Part shown: positions 55,997-63,734 of the stretch, in pieces
Layout of the letters: each line of letters starts with the position of its first letter
Numbering within the stretch: the stretch's first letter is position 1
Assembly: GCA_000017645.1 (NCBI GenBank)
Contig: CP000781.1
Span: 4,389,501-4,453,500, forward strand
Direction of reading: 5' to 3'
Source of the DNA: Xanthobacter autotrophicus Py2
GTDB lineage: Bacteria; Pseudomonadota; Alphaproteobacteria; Rhizobiales; Xanthobacteraceae
Length of the DNA: 64,000 nucleotides
Notes under the pieces: model-generated
Seen by the model: the letters and a program-made list of their open reading frames with translations, nothing else
What the model was told of the DNA's origin: nothing
Database searches by the model: none
Translations under genes and position numbers: made by a program

Positions 55997-56141
55997 CCGA
56001 GCCGGCCTTCACGAGGGACTGGTAGTGCTCCTGGTAGGTCTCATCCCGGCGCAGGCATTCCCAGGCGAGGCCCTCCACCGGCAGCATGTCGAAATAGACG
56101 TAGCTGGCATCCTCTCGCCAGCGCGATATATCGGGCTTCAT
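55797..56141 (-). CDS. DUF6499 protein, N-terminal frame of FseA-like activator
   Basis: ATG 56141 has GGAG seven bases upstream. Residues 1-65 are a DUF6499 domain (MKPDISRWREDASYVYFDM, LAWECLRRDETYQEHY, WGLRF). After Phe65 the zero frame continues with unrelated, Arg-rich sequence and stops at 55797, while the family-like continuation AARPSLS lies in the +1 frame. The zero-frame product may be made as a non-functional or short form. The fused product would be the activator of excision. Confidence 0.8.
   Translation of the reverse strand: MKPDISRWREDASYVYFDMLPVEGLAWECLRRDETYQEHYQSLVKAGSDADPLPREVEQRWGLRFRRAAISLRRGTERPVVAGCRSGHRASRPTARVSSGSAQRVVRRHGCAAR
55946..55949 (-). promoter_or_regulatory. 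Probable +1 ribosomal frameshift site (UUU-C)
   Basis: In the RNA the zero-frame codons are CUG CGA UUU CGC. Moving forward one base turns UUU into UUC, read by the same tRNA-Phe with better pairing, and the next codon becomes GCC in the DUF2285 frame. The two domains then join exactly where a single-frame homologue would continue. ICEMlSymR7A makes FseA from two overlapping genes by the same kind of +1 shift. Confidence 0.65.
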
Positions 56142-56268
56142 CACTCGTCTCCGCATCAAGCGTGCGTGTCGAGTGAGGACAATCAGGGATTGAGGATATT
56201 GGGGGAAGTCGGCCAGGAAGCATCGCGTGATGCGGCCGCGGCATCACCCCTGCGAACGGGCCGCAATG

Positions 56269-56526
56269 TCAGACAGGACGGCGGAGGAGGTCCTTGTAGC
56301 CGCTGGAGGCCACCCATCGGGCGCGCGCCAGGTGGCTGTCGTGGACATGACGGGCGCGTTCGGGCTCACGAGCCACGTCGATGCCGAACAGCACCGAGGC
56401 GATCTCCTCCCAGCCGGCGCCATCCGCCGTGGCATCGAGCAGGCGCGCATAGAGCTTGATGTGCGCCCGGTCGTAGTCGGTGAGCTCGGGAGCGGACGGA
56501 ACGGTGTCTGCAAACGCGTCGGTCAT
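56269..56526 (-). CDS. QseM-like DUF2285 antiactivator
   Basis: This is an 85-residue protein: a single small DUF2285-type domain (DYDRAHIKLYARLLDATADG, WEEIASVLFGID) with the terminal RARWVASSGYKDLL helix. In ICEMlSymR7A, QseM binds the activator FseA and blocks transfer. This gene has the same size, domain, strand and position, and a divergent XRE gene. ATG 56526 follows AGGGTGAC. Confidence 0.78.
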   Translation of the reverse strand: MTDAFADTVPSAPELTDYDRAHIKLYARLLDATADGAGWEEIASVLFGIDVAREPERARHVHDSHLARARWVASSGYKDLLRRPV

Positions 56527-56675
56527 GTCACCCTACGTTTCCATGCCTGGCGCAGCCTTCGTCCCTTCTAGACGACGGCGGATGGTGAAGCGAGCCCGCG
56601 AGCCGGGAGCATTCCCCGGGCCGCTCGATGATCGATCGGCATCGGCATTGCCGCCGTCTAACCCGCTAGGGCCGC

Positions 56676-56699
56676 TTGATTACATATTATAGTTGATAA
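56676..56699. promoter_or_regulatory. AT-rich divergent promoter/operator between qseM- and qseC-like genes
   Basis: In the 206-bp divergent spacer, an AT-rich block contains TTGATTA (56676-56682) and TTGATAA (56693-56699) 17 bp apart, with TATAAT on the minus strand between them. The spacing and strand arrangement fit a site from which a small XRE repressor sets either one promoter or the other. Confidence 0.45.
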
Positions 56700-56732
56700 G
56701 CTCAAAGTGTGTAAATTGCGATCCGTCTGCGC

Positions 56733-56951
56733 ATGGATATGCGCAAGCTGGTCGGCCGGAATTTCGCTCGCCTGCGTCAGGAGAAAGGCCTGACGCAGGA
56801 GGATGTCGAGGCGCGCTCCGGTTTCAGCCAGCAGTATATCAGCGGCCTCGAGCGTGGCCGCCGAAACCCCACCGTCATCACCCTGTACGAGCTGGCCCAG
56901 GCCTTGGGCGTCAGCCACGAGGAGCTGGTGCGTGCGGACGGCAGGGACTGA
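56733..56951 (+). CDS. QseC-like XRE repressor
   Basis: This is a 72-residue protein that is almost all one lambda-type HTH: LVGRNFARLRQEKGLTQED, ARSGFSQQYISGLERGRRN and LYELAQALGVSHEELV. It is divergent from the QseM-like gene. In ICEMlSymR7A the homologue controls qseM and its own gene as a bistable switch. The start may be Met1 or Met3 (56739). Confidence 0.8.
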   Translation: MDMRKLVGRNFARLRQEKGLTQEDVEARSGFSQQYISGLERGRRNPTVITLYELAQALGVSHEELVRADGRD

Positions 56952-56997
56952 ACCGCGGGGAATGCCCCGGCCGGAGCCGGCCGGGGCCTTGGGCGGC

Positions 56998-57324
56998 TCA
57001 CTCGCCACGGCGCCCGCTGGGGCGGGACCAGATGAGGCTGAAGGTGTCAGCGTCCTCGTCGTCGAAGAGGTTGGCGTAGATCGGGGCGTTGAAGCTCGGA
57101 TCGTCGAGCTTGAGGCCCAGATAGTCGCGGCCTTCGCTGGAGCGCTTGGACCAGGCGGCGCCGATCTCGATACGGCCCACCAGGACCCGATGGCTGGGGG
57201 CGTTCTCACCGTTGGTCCGCAGGTCGGGGACGATGCGCACGCCCTTGGCCTGGACGCTGAGGGTGACGATCTCGCCGGTGAACTCGTTCGCGCCGGTCTT
57301 CTTGAAGGTGCCGATGGTGGCCAT
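56998..57324 (-). CDS. DUF736 protein
   Basis: This is a 108-residue protein: MATIGTFKKTGANEFTGEI, RIVPDLRTNGENAPSHRV and GAAWSKRSSEGRDYLGLKL, then DDPSFNAPIYANLF and a short acidic/basic tail. DUF736 proteins are small beta-rich proteins present in almost every ICE or plasmid of this group. Function is unknown. ATG 57324 begins the conserved domain. It converges on the QseC-like gene, with the two stops 47 bp apart. Confidence 0.88.
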   Translation of the reverse strand: MATIGTFKKTGANEFTGEIVTLSVQAKGVRIVPDLRTNGENAPSHRVLVGRIEIGAAWSKRSSEGRDYLGLKLDDPSFNAPIYANLFDDEDADTFSLIWSRPSGRRGE

Positions 57325-57978
57325 GGTAAATCTCCCGTCTTCCGTTTCGAGCCCGCACCATTGCGGCCTCGATGGCGATCGGAAGGCCGGAGGCGACCGA
57401 CGCCGCATCGCCTCGGGGTCCCCGACGCGCTCGCGCGATGGGGTGAGGATTGCGACCGGAGCGAAGCGGAGGACGGCGCGAGAGGGACTTTCTTGCCTCG
57501 CGAGGAATGATGGCGCCTCGGGGTCCCCACGCGACCTGTCGCGTGGGGTGGGGTCCGGCAGGGGAAGAAAGTCATGATGCGCCGTTGCGGCAGAGGCGGT
57601 CGAGGCGCAGCCGCCCTTCGGCCAGATCCGCCCATTGGAGAGGCCGTTTGGAGCGGTCGACGGACGGATGCCGAACGGGGATGATGGCGACCCGCCGCAA
57701 CCTCACAGAAGACCGGCCCGATCCTCTTCGGCTTCACGTCCCCCGTTCCGGGCCGGCTGCGTGTGCTTCCGCCGCGACGGGTACGACCTGGCAAGATCAC
57801 TCCCATCATGCACTAGTCCGCGACCGATCGCGTGGCGTCGTCTCGTCTCAAAAAAACGCGATCGATCGCCGCTTGGGCCTCTGCCACAATCCGGACGGCG
57901 CCACCGATCCGCATCCTCGCACGGCGTGGGTGGCAAAGCTTATTCAGCTCCAGCCCCGCCAAATGACATGGAGCGTGC
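57325..57978. other. Long non-coding stretch with nested inverted repeats
   Basis: These 654 bases have no supported gene. They contain a perfect 10-bp hairpin CCCCACGCGA-cctg-TCGCGTGGGG (57525-57548) enclosed by a 9-bp inverted repeat GACTTTCTT (57486-57494) / AAGAAAGTC (57565-57573). A 15-bp direct repeat CGCCTCGGGGTCCCC occurs at 57409-57423 and 57514-57528, and a weaker hairpin follows the first copy. Possible roles are a structured leader RNA for DUF736, a replication or partition site, or a terminator. Confidence 0.5.
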
Positions 57979-58416
57979 TCAGACCTGCGCAAGGTCCCGG
58001 CTGGACGCGCTGGCCGCCATGCCCGCGACCCGCAACAGCGTCGTGATGCCGACGGCGATAGCGCCGATGATCGAGAAGACGATCTGCCACGTCTCGGACG
58101 GCATGGCGAGCTTCGCGATGCCATGCGTGGCGTGATAGCCGGCGATGACGGCCGGGGCGACGAAGGCGAGCGCGATGAGGCGCCGCGCCCACATCGGACG
58201 AACGATTGTGAACAGAACCTGACCGATGCCGAGCGTGATGCCCCCGGCGATCAGGCCAACGACGATCGCACCAAGCCATCCCGCGCCGGTATGGTATGCC
58301 CACGTGCCGGCGCTGACGGCGGCGAAGAACGGCAGCGCCAAGACGGCGAGCGTAAACAGCAGCCAGCAGAATAACGCGATGGCGGCGAGACCAAGCAGGA
58401 TGCCGAGGAAAATCAT
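57979..58416 (-). CDS. Small polytopic membrane protein, unknown
   Basis: This is a 145-residue protein with four predicted membrane segments: FLGILLGLAAIALFCWLLF, LALPFFAAVSAG to LGAIVVGLIAGGITLGIG, LIALAFVAPAVIAGY and IVFSIIGAIAVGITTLL. No motif beyond hydrophobicity is visible. Unknown membrane proteins occur here in related ICEs. Its ATG overlaps the stop of a possible 54-residue gene upstream. Confidence 0.7.
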   Translation of the reverse strand: MIFLGILLGLAAIALFCWLLFTLAVLALPFFAAVSAGTWAYHTGAGWLGAIVVGLIAGGITLGIGQVLFTIVRPMWARRLIALAFVAPAVIAGYHATHGIAKLAMPSETWQIVFSIIGAIAVGITTLLRVAGMAASASSRDLAQV

Positions 58417-58577
58417 GGTGGTGTCTCCGTGAGGAAAGCTCTGACGGTTGCGCCTTCCACCACCACCACGGCGCGATCACCAGCATAGCAAGGGAAGATG
58501 GCTGCCGGAATCCCTTCAAGGGGGATGCTCCGGACTTCCGCGCTCCCTCCGCTATCTGGCGAAGGGGTCGATCTCAC
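58413..58577 (-). CDS. Possible 54-residue protein (weak)
   Basis: A minus-strand frame from GTG 58577 ends in a stop overlapping the membrane-protein ATG (ATGA). It reads RSIPLEGIPAAIFPCYAGD then RAVVVVEGATVRAFLTETPP, which looks like a folded beta segment. The first residues overlap the previous gene in another frame and the ribosome site is poor. Only the coupling at its end argues for it. Confidence 0.3.
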   Translation of the reverse strand: MRSTPSPDSGGSAEVRSIPLEGIPAAIFPCYAGDRAVVVVEGATVRAFLTETPP

Positions 58578-58719
58578 GGATGATCTGCGCGGCGTCACCG
58601 TCGAATTCATCGGCCGGCACGACCGACAAGCTGCCGTCACCGGCGCGGAAGATCACGATGACGACCATCAGGGTCTTGGCGAGGCTGAGGGCGAAGGCCT
58701 GCGCATCAGTGGAGGACAT
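58552..58719 (-). CDS. Small conserved-looking protein, 55 residues
   Basis: MSSTDAQAFALSLAKTLMVV starts the frame, followed by IVIFRAGDGSLSVVPADEF and DGDAAQIIREIDPFAR. It has a plausible alpha/beta pattern and an acidic end. It lies in the same direction as the genes around it. No family recognised. Confidence 0.5.
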   Translation of the reverse strand: MSSTDAQAFALSLAKTLMVVIVIFRAGDGSLSVVPADEFDGDAAQIIREIDPFAR

Positions 58720-59104
58720 GGGGTCCGGCTCCTGCTCGAAGCGGAGGACCAACCCCCGCTGACAGGCGCCCGATGGGTCCGGCCGTGGGCCGCGATCACC
58801 GCGATCGCGAAGCGGGAGCGGCGGCACGCTGTGCGTAGCCGACCCCTTGCGGGTTGATGGCGTCAGGCCCTCGGCCGGCACCTAAGGATCAGCGCAGGAA
58901 AGCGGGGGTGGACCGTTGCTTGAAGATCGGCAGGTGTGGCGGTCTCCCCGTATGCGCTGGCTCAGGAGATTTCGTTCAGCTCGACGCCTGATGAGTGCTG
59001 GTCCTGCTCGCCAGTCCGCTGAAAATCGATGCCGAGAACCTCATTCCCGTGAAAAGCGATAAGGCCCCGTGAAATCAGATTCCGGAGATGGGGAACGGCA
59101 GCGC
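58720..59104. other. Non-coding spacer upstream of the 55-residue gene
   Basis: These 385 bases have no supported gene. GC-rich sequence near 58780-58860 contains short dyads such as CGCGATCACCGCGATCGCG (58797-58815) and probably the promoter for the 55-residue and membrane-protein genes. I see nothing else in it. Confidence 0.4.
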
Positions 59105-60028
59105 TCATGCGCCGCCCGACCCGAACCGATAGACCGGGATGCCGAGCTTGCGGGCCTTGTCGGCGAGATTGTCCTGGATGCCCGTGCCGGGGAAGATGAT
59201 GACCCCGATGGGCATCACCGAGAGCATCTGGTCGTTGCGCTTGAAGGGAGCGGCCTTGGCGTGCCGCGTCCAGTCCGGCTTGAAGGCGACCTGCGGTACT
59301 TTGCGGGCATCGGCCCAGCAGGCGGCGATCCTCTCGGCGCCTTTCGGCGAACCGCCATGCAACAGCACCATGTCGGGGTGCTTGGCGTGCACCTGGTCGA
59401 GCTTGGCCCAGATGAGCCTGTGATCGGCCGTATCACCGCCGGAGAAGGCGATCCTGGGACCCGCAGGCATCAGCACCTCGGTCTCCGCGAGCCTGCGGGC
59501 GGCGAGGAAATCGCGGCTGTCGATGAGGGCTGCGGTGAGGTGCCGATGGTTCACCAGGGATCCGGCACGCGGCCTCCATGCTGAGCCGGTGTGGCGCTCG
59601 AAGGCATCGGCGGCTTCGTCGCGCATCCGCTCGAAGGCGTCGCGGCGCTCCATGAGGCTTTGGCCTTCGGCGATAAGGCGTTCGAGTTCCACCGAGCGCA
59701 CCTCGCTGCCGTCCTGTTCCTGCTGGCTGCGGCGCTGGCCCTGCTCATTGTCGTCGAGGGCACCGCCAGTGCGGCCGGCGGCACGGTGGAAGAGATGGAC
59801 GGTGGACCACAGGAGGTCCGTGAGATCAGGCTCGAGGCGAGTGTCCTGCAGCGTCGCGATGAGGGCGTCGAAGATATCGGCGATGGCGCCGGTGATGCGG
59901 CCGGCCTCGGGAAGAGGCCGGGGATCGGGTTCGTCCTCGAAGGGGCGGTAGCCGTAGAGCTGCAGCTCCTGCAACAGGTGGTCAGTGGGAGAGGAGGCGT
60001 GGCGAGGTTCGTCGTGCTCTGCGCTCAT
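59105..60028 (-). CDS. DUF2493 (SLOG-type) protein
   Basis: This is a 307-residue protein. The N-terminal half is helical, with TDHLLQELQLYGYRPFEDE and ADIFDALIATLQDTRLEPD. The C-terminal ~110 residues are a DUF2493/YspA SLOG-type nucleotide-binding fold (RIAFSGGDTADHRLIWAKL, VLLHGGSPKGAERIAACWA, MLSVMPIGVIIFPGTGI). SLOG proteins bind or cleave nucleotides, and the ligand here is unknown. ATG 60028 with GGAG before it is used. Confidence 0.8.
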   Translation of the reverse strand: MSAEHDEPRHASSPTDHLLQELQLYGYRPFEDEPDPRPLPEAGRITGAIADIFDALIATLQDTRLEPDLTDLLWSTVHLFHRAAGRTGGALDDNEQGQRRSQQEQDGSEVRSVELERLIAEGQSLMERRDAFERMRDEAADAFERHTGSAWRPRAGSLVNHRHLTAALIDSRDFLAARRLAETEVLMPAGPRIAFSGGDTADHRLIWAKLDQVHAKHPDMVLLHGGSPKGAERIAACWADARKVPQVAFKPDWTRHAKAAPFKRNDQMLSVMPIGVIIFPGTGIQDNLADKARKLGIPVYRFGSGGA

Positions 60029-60352
60029 GGGATGCTCCGTCGGTTGGACCGCAGCCTTGCGGCCTTCATGGCGACGAAGCCGGCGGGCGGGACGGACCTG
60101 CACCTCGCGGGAAGCGCGGGGCCGGAGCGCAGCGGAGGATGGGGGAGGCCGGCGATTTTGGTTCGCGATGGAACGGCGCGTGTTGGGACCCGCGACGCCT
60201 GCGTCGTGGGGAAACACCGCCGCCGGAAAATCGTCGGCCGCAGCCATTGCCGGGCCGGCGCGACTGCTGGCCGATCGCCCTCTGGAAGGCCTGGCTGCGG
60301 ACCTCTTCGATGACGGGGAAACATTCACGCGCAGGGCGAGAGCGAGTCCGCT
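60029..60352. other. Intergenic spacer between toprim and DUF2493 genes
   Basis: These 324 bases have no supported gene. They include CCGGAGCGCAGCGGAGGA (60120-60137), close to CCGGAGCGAAGCGGAGGA in the DUF736 upstream stretch (57461-57478), so the two spacers share a short repeated motif. Confidence 0.4.
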
Positions 60353-61405
60353 TCACCGCGCCCTGGATTCCCGGCACAGCATCATGAAGCAGGTAACGTC
60401 CTCGGGTGCGATCTGACCTCGAATACTGGCCCGGACCGTATCGACACCAAAGACGCGCAGATCCTCGTTGAAGTCTCCGAGAGCTGGTGAGAGCACGATC
60501 GCCTCAATTCCGGCGAAAGCCGCTCGTGCGATGAGGCTGTCCCGCGCCCTGTCCCCGGCCGTATCATTGTCGCGAGCGATGTAGAGCCGCCGCAGCCCTG
60601 GCGGAAAGGCGATGGCGGAAAGGTGGGCGGCCGAGAGCGCCGCTGCCGTCGGGAGGCTCGGCAACACGCCGCGGAGGGAAAGGATGGTCTCGATGCCCTC
60701 TCCGGCAGCCATCACGTCATCAACTCGGCCGAAGCGAACGGCATGCTCCAGCAGGTGGCCCATGGCCCTCCGGGGCGTGGCGATTGCCGCCTTGTCCGAT
60801 CCGTCCGGAGCGAGCCATGTCCGGTGGATGCCCATGATCCGTCCCCTGAGGTCGGTGACGGCAGCGATCATGGCCGGCAGGGGTTGAATGGGCTCGCGTG
60901 GATCCGGGCGGTAATAGCAGCGCGGGTGAAAGCGCAGGCTTCCGGTTTCGTGCAGAGCCGTGATGCCGCGCTTCCGCAGATACGTCTCCACGATTGTGCC
61001 CACAATCGGCTGTGCGGCGGCAAAGAGCCGTCGTGCCGAGGTGACCGGATCCCGTGGGGAACATTGCATTCTGCGATGGGGAGCTTCCGCGTCTCGTGAG
61101 ATTCGCGGAAGGTGCAGAAACGCTTGAGCCTCCGCGACCACTTCCGCGAAGCCGAACAAGGCCCGGCTTTCCCGGATCACGTCGAGGAGGTCGCCGTGCT
61201 CCCCCGTTGCCGCGTCGGTCCATTTTCCAGCAGGGCCTTTCACGCTGTCCGTCAGCCGCACGAACATGGAGCGGCCGGGCGAGTTGCGAGCATCGCCCAC
61301 CTGCCAATAGTGCCCCTGCCGCCGACCAGCGGAGAGATAATGGCGGCAGACTGCCTCCGCCTGCCGCCCCAGCCGCCGGGCGAGATCGTGCGCAGCATCT
61401 GTCAT
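60353..61405 (-). CDS. Toprim-domain protein (primase-like, DUF7146)
   Basis: This is a 350-residue protein. The N-terminal ~130 residues resemble the zinc/primase-like part (YWQVGDARNSPGRSMFVRL, GKWTDAATGEHGDLLDVI). The C-terminal toprim domain has MAAGEGIETILSLR (catalytic Glu), YIARDNDTAGDRARD (DxD) and FNEDLRVFG. Proteins like this prime DNA synthesis on the transferred strand or process DNA in ICEs. ATG 61405 lies just before the conserved N-terminus. Confidence 0.82.
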   Translation of the reverse strand: MTDAAHDLARRLGRQAEAVCRHYLSAGRRQGHYWQVGDARNSPGRSMFVRLTDSVKGPAGKWTDAATGEHGDLLDVIRESRALFGFAEVVAEAQAFLHLPRISRDAEAPHRRMQCSPRDPVTSARRLFAAAQPIVGTIVETYLRKRGITALHETGSLRFHPRCYYRPDPREPIQPLPAMIAAVTDLRGRIMGIHRTWLAPDGSDKAAIATPRRAMGHLLEHAVRFGRVDDVMAAGEGIETILSLRGVLPSLPTAAALSAAHLSAIAFPPGLRRLYIARDNDTAGDRARDSLIARAAFAGIEAIVLSPALGDFNEDLRVFGVDTVRASIRGQIAPEDVTCFMMLCRESRAR

Positions 61406-61497
61406 GGGGACGCTCCAAGAAAATGGCCCGCCGTCCGGGCCACGCGATAGGGGGGATCGCGGAGCCACAGGCGGCGGGCCAGGTTGCCCGGGGAGGA

Positions 61498-63561
61498 TTA
61501 TTCGGCAGCGATCGAGGAGGAGATCGCTTCGGGCTCCTCAGTGTCGGCGAGGTCCTCGCTGTCGGCCATGGCCGTTTCGCCATCCTTCTCCGCCGTTTTC
61601 TCGCCGACGGTGTCCAAGGGCTGGGTCCGCAGCGCCTCCGGGAGCCAGCCGCTGTCGGTAAGGAGGGCTTCTGCCTCCCGCGCCATGTCGCCCTTCTTGA
61701 GGTGGGCGATCCGCTCGGCTGCACATTCCCCCTTCGCCTCGGTCACCGCCTGCAGGATGCGGGCCTTGGTGACCCGGCCGAGGAAGGTGTCGACAGTGGG
61801 CCTCCATCCCGCCGCCGCCATGTCGAGCCCTACCGCCTGCGCCAACCGGTCGGCATGAGCGAAGGCGCGGGGACGGCGGTTCCAGGCCTCATGCACCGCA
61901 TTGACCGAGAGGCTCACCACATGGGCGAACAGCGCAGACCGGCTGTCGTGGTCCCACGCGCGCAGGGTATCCCACAAGCCTGCGAACTCCTTGGGGAGTG
62001 CCTTGGCCCAGCTCTCATGCCGGATGCGGATGGCCTCTGCCGAGATGCTGTCGTTGAGGCCCGGCGCCTGGGCATTGAACGAGACGCTCTTGAGATCGAG
62101 CTCAAGGCAGCTGTCCGAGCCATAGACGTAGAAGGCCTTCAGCGTCAGAGCGTGGACCGCGGCGAGGAAGGCCACATCGGGCTGCTCGCCCAGCGCATGG
62201 CGCAGGCCGAGGGTGCGATGGGTGGTCAGTTCCGTGAGCAGCCGGTCGGAGATGGGGGTGAGGCCGTCCTCCTCCTCGGGCTCGCCAGGAGCATCGCCTG
62301 CTGCCGCCTCCTGCCGAGGGGACGAGGCCACGAGGTTGGCACCGTCGGTTTCGACGGGAGGGGTATGGTCGTCTTCGACCAGCACCTCGTCCTCCGGGCG
62401 GACATAGCCCCGTTCCACTCGCAGCTTCCCATCCTGCGCGATGCTGACGAAGCCGCCGGCCCGGGCGACCTCCGCCGGATCGAACACCAGGGGCCGCGTC
62501 TCAAAGGCCTCCAGCATCTCCTCGAGTTCCCCGAGCCGCACGTCGACCTGTTCGGGAAGCTCGTCGGCATCGGCATGTTCTTCGGAGAGGCGATCATATG
62601 CGGCCTGGGCCGTCGCCCGAGCTGCCTCCTCCTCCTCGGTCAGGGGCGTCGGCTCACCCCGCAGGTGGCGCAGGCCGTAGGTGTGGCCATAGGCGAAGTC
62701 GGGCGCGACCTCGATCCACTTCCAGCCTTCGCTGCGGATCGCGTCGACCTCGGCGGCGAGCTTCTCGGCCACCATCCGGTCGACGAGGGCCACCTCCTGC
62801 AGCCAGCCGCCGTCGTCCCCCTGGAACAGGTCGCGCAGCACAGTGCCGCCGGCCGTCTCGTAGGCCTCAATGCCGATGAAGCGGGCCCGCTTGTCGGACG
62901 CCCGCACGGCGCCCTCCGTCAGCATGCGCCGGATGACATAGGGCTGCTTATCGTAGGTCTGGGCGAGACGCTCCAGCACCTGCTCCTGCCGCTCATGATC
63001 GCCCGACACGGTGAAGGCCATGAGCTGGTCAAGGGTGAGGCCATCCTCGGCATAGGTGTCGAGGAGCTTCGGGGAAAGCGATGCAAGCTTCAGCCGCTGC
63101 TTCACCACCGCGGCCGAGACGAAGAAGGCGGCGGTGATCTCCTCCTCGGACTGGCCCTTCTCCCGCAGAGCGAGAAAGGCGCGGAACTGGTCGAGGGGAT
63201 GAAGCGGAGCCCGCTGGACATTCTCGGCAAGGGAATCCTCCTCGGCGATACCGCCCTCGCGCACGATGCAGGGTACCGGCGCGGTCCGGGCGAGGCGCTT
63301 GCGCTTCACCAGAAGCTCCAGAGCCCGGTAGCGCCGCCCACCCGCCGGGATCTCGTACATGCCGGTCTCGACGCCATCCGCATCGAGGACGGCGCGGACA
63401 TTGAGGCCCTGCAGCAGGCCCCGCCGGGCGATGTCCTCGGCAAGCTCCTCGATGGAGACGCCAGCTTTCACCCGGCGGACGTTGGACTGGCTGAGCACCA
63501 GCTTGTTGAAGGGAATGTCTCGCGAGGACGAAAGGATAATCTTCTGAACTGCCGTGGCCAT
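61498..63561 (-). CDS. Large ParB-like protein
   Basis: This is a 687-residue protein. The N-terminal ParB/Srx nuclease-like domain reads DIPFNKLVLSQSNVRRVK, GLLQGLNVRAV, YEIPAGGRRYRALELL and ENVQRAPLHPLDQFRAF. An HTH region follows (EEEITAAFFVSAAVVKQRLK). The remaining ~450 residues are helical and acidic with EEEEAARATAQ and a long C-terminal domain. Large ParB proteins of this kind are carried by plasmids and ICEs and may act in stability or transcription. Their exact role is not known. It is not next to parA, so it is not the standard partner. Confidence 0.88.
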   Translation of the reverse strand: MATAVQKIILSSSRDIPFNKLVLSQSNVRRVKAGVSIEELAEDIARRGLLQGLNVRAVLDADGVETGMYEIPAGGRRYRALELLVKRKRLARTAPVPCIVREGGIAEEDSLAENVQRAPLHPLDQFRAFLALREKGQSEEEITAAFFVSAAVVKQRLKLASLSPKLLDTYAEDGLTLDQLMAFTVSGDHERQEQVLERLAQTYDKQPYVIRRMLTEGAVRASDKRARFIGIEAYETAGGTVLRDLFQGDDGGWLQEVALVDRMVAEKLAAEVDAIRSEGWKWIEVAPDFAYGHTYGLRHLRGEPTPLTEEEEAARATAQAAYDRLSEEHADADELPEQVDVRLGELEEMLEAFETRPLVFDPAEVARAGGFVSIAQDGKLRVERGYVRPEDEVLVEDDHTPPVETDGANLVASSPRQEAAAGDAPGEPEEEDGLTPISDRLLTELTTHRTLGLRHALGEQPDVAFLAAVHALTLKAFYVYGSDSCLELDLKSVSFNAQAPGLNDSISAEAIRIRHESWAKALPKEFAGLWDTLRAWDHDSRSALFAHVVSLSVNAVHEAWNRRPRAFAHADRLAQAVGLDMAAAGWRPTVDTFLGRVTKARILQAVTEAKGECAAERIAHLKKGDMAREAEALLTDSGWLPEALRTQPLDTVGEKTAEKDGETAMADSEDLADTEEPEAISSSIAAE

Positions 63562-63625
63562 GGGATGCTTCTCCGCAACGGGCGGCCGGAGAGCCTCTCT
63601 CTGGCCTCCAACCCGTCACGAAGAA

Positions 63626-63658
63626 CGGCGCCGCCCTCTTCCTCTGAGGGCGGCGCCG
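63626..63658. terminator. Strong hairpin between ParB-like and DUF932 genes
   Basis: CGGCGCCGCCCTC-ttcctct-GAGGGCGGCGCCG is a perfect 13-bp stem with a 7-base loop, in the 173-bp gap between the two genes. There is only a weak T-rich tail on the minus strand (TTCTTCG), so it may terminate DUF932 transcription only partly or protect the RNA end. Confidence 0.45.
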
Positions 63659-63734
63659 CAAACCCGACAATCCGGAAACCTGGAACGGCACGGAGCCGGA
63701 GACACGGCAATCCGCATCTCCGGCTTTGCGGGTC
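63655..63734. repeat. Short imperfect-palindrome repeat, related to segments in trbG and repA
   Basis: The minus strand has alternating blocks such as GCAAAGCCGG, ATGCGGATTGCCG and TTTCCGGATTGTCGG. Similar blocks occur in the trbG 5' end (32600-32672: TTCCGTCTTTCCGG, GGCCGGCTTTCCG) and the repA 3' end (53845-53900: TTCCGTCTTTCCG). They look like copies of a small mobile or expanding palindromic unit, two of them inside coding regions. Confidence 0.4.

Noticed and set aside
57635..58135. Long plus-strand frame in the DUF736-membrane protein spacer
   Set aside because: It is Arg/Ser/Pro-rich as expected from GC-rich antisense sequence, and it overlaps the membrane protein gene.
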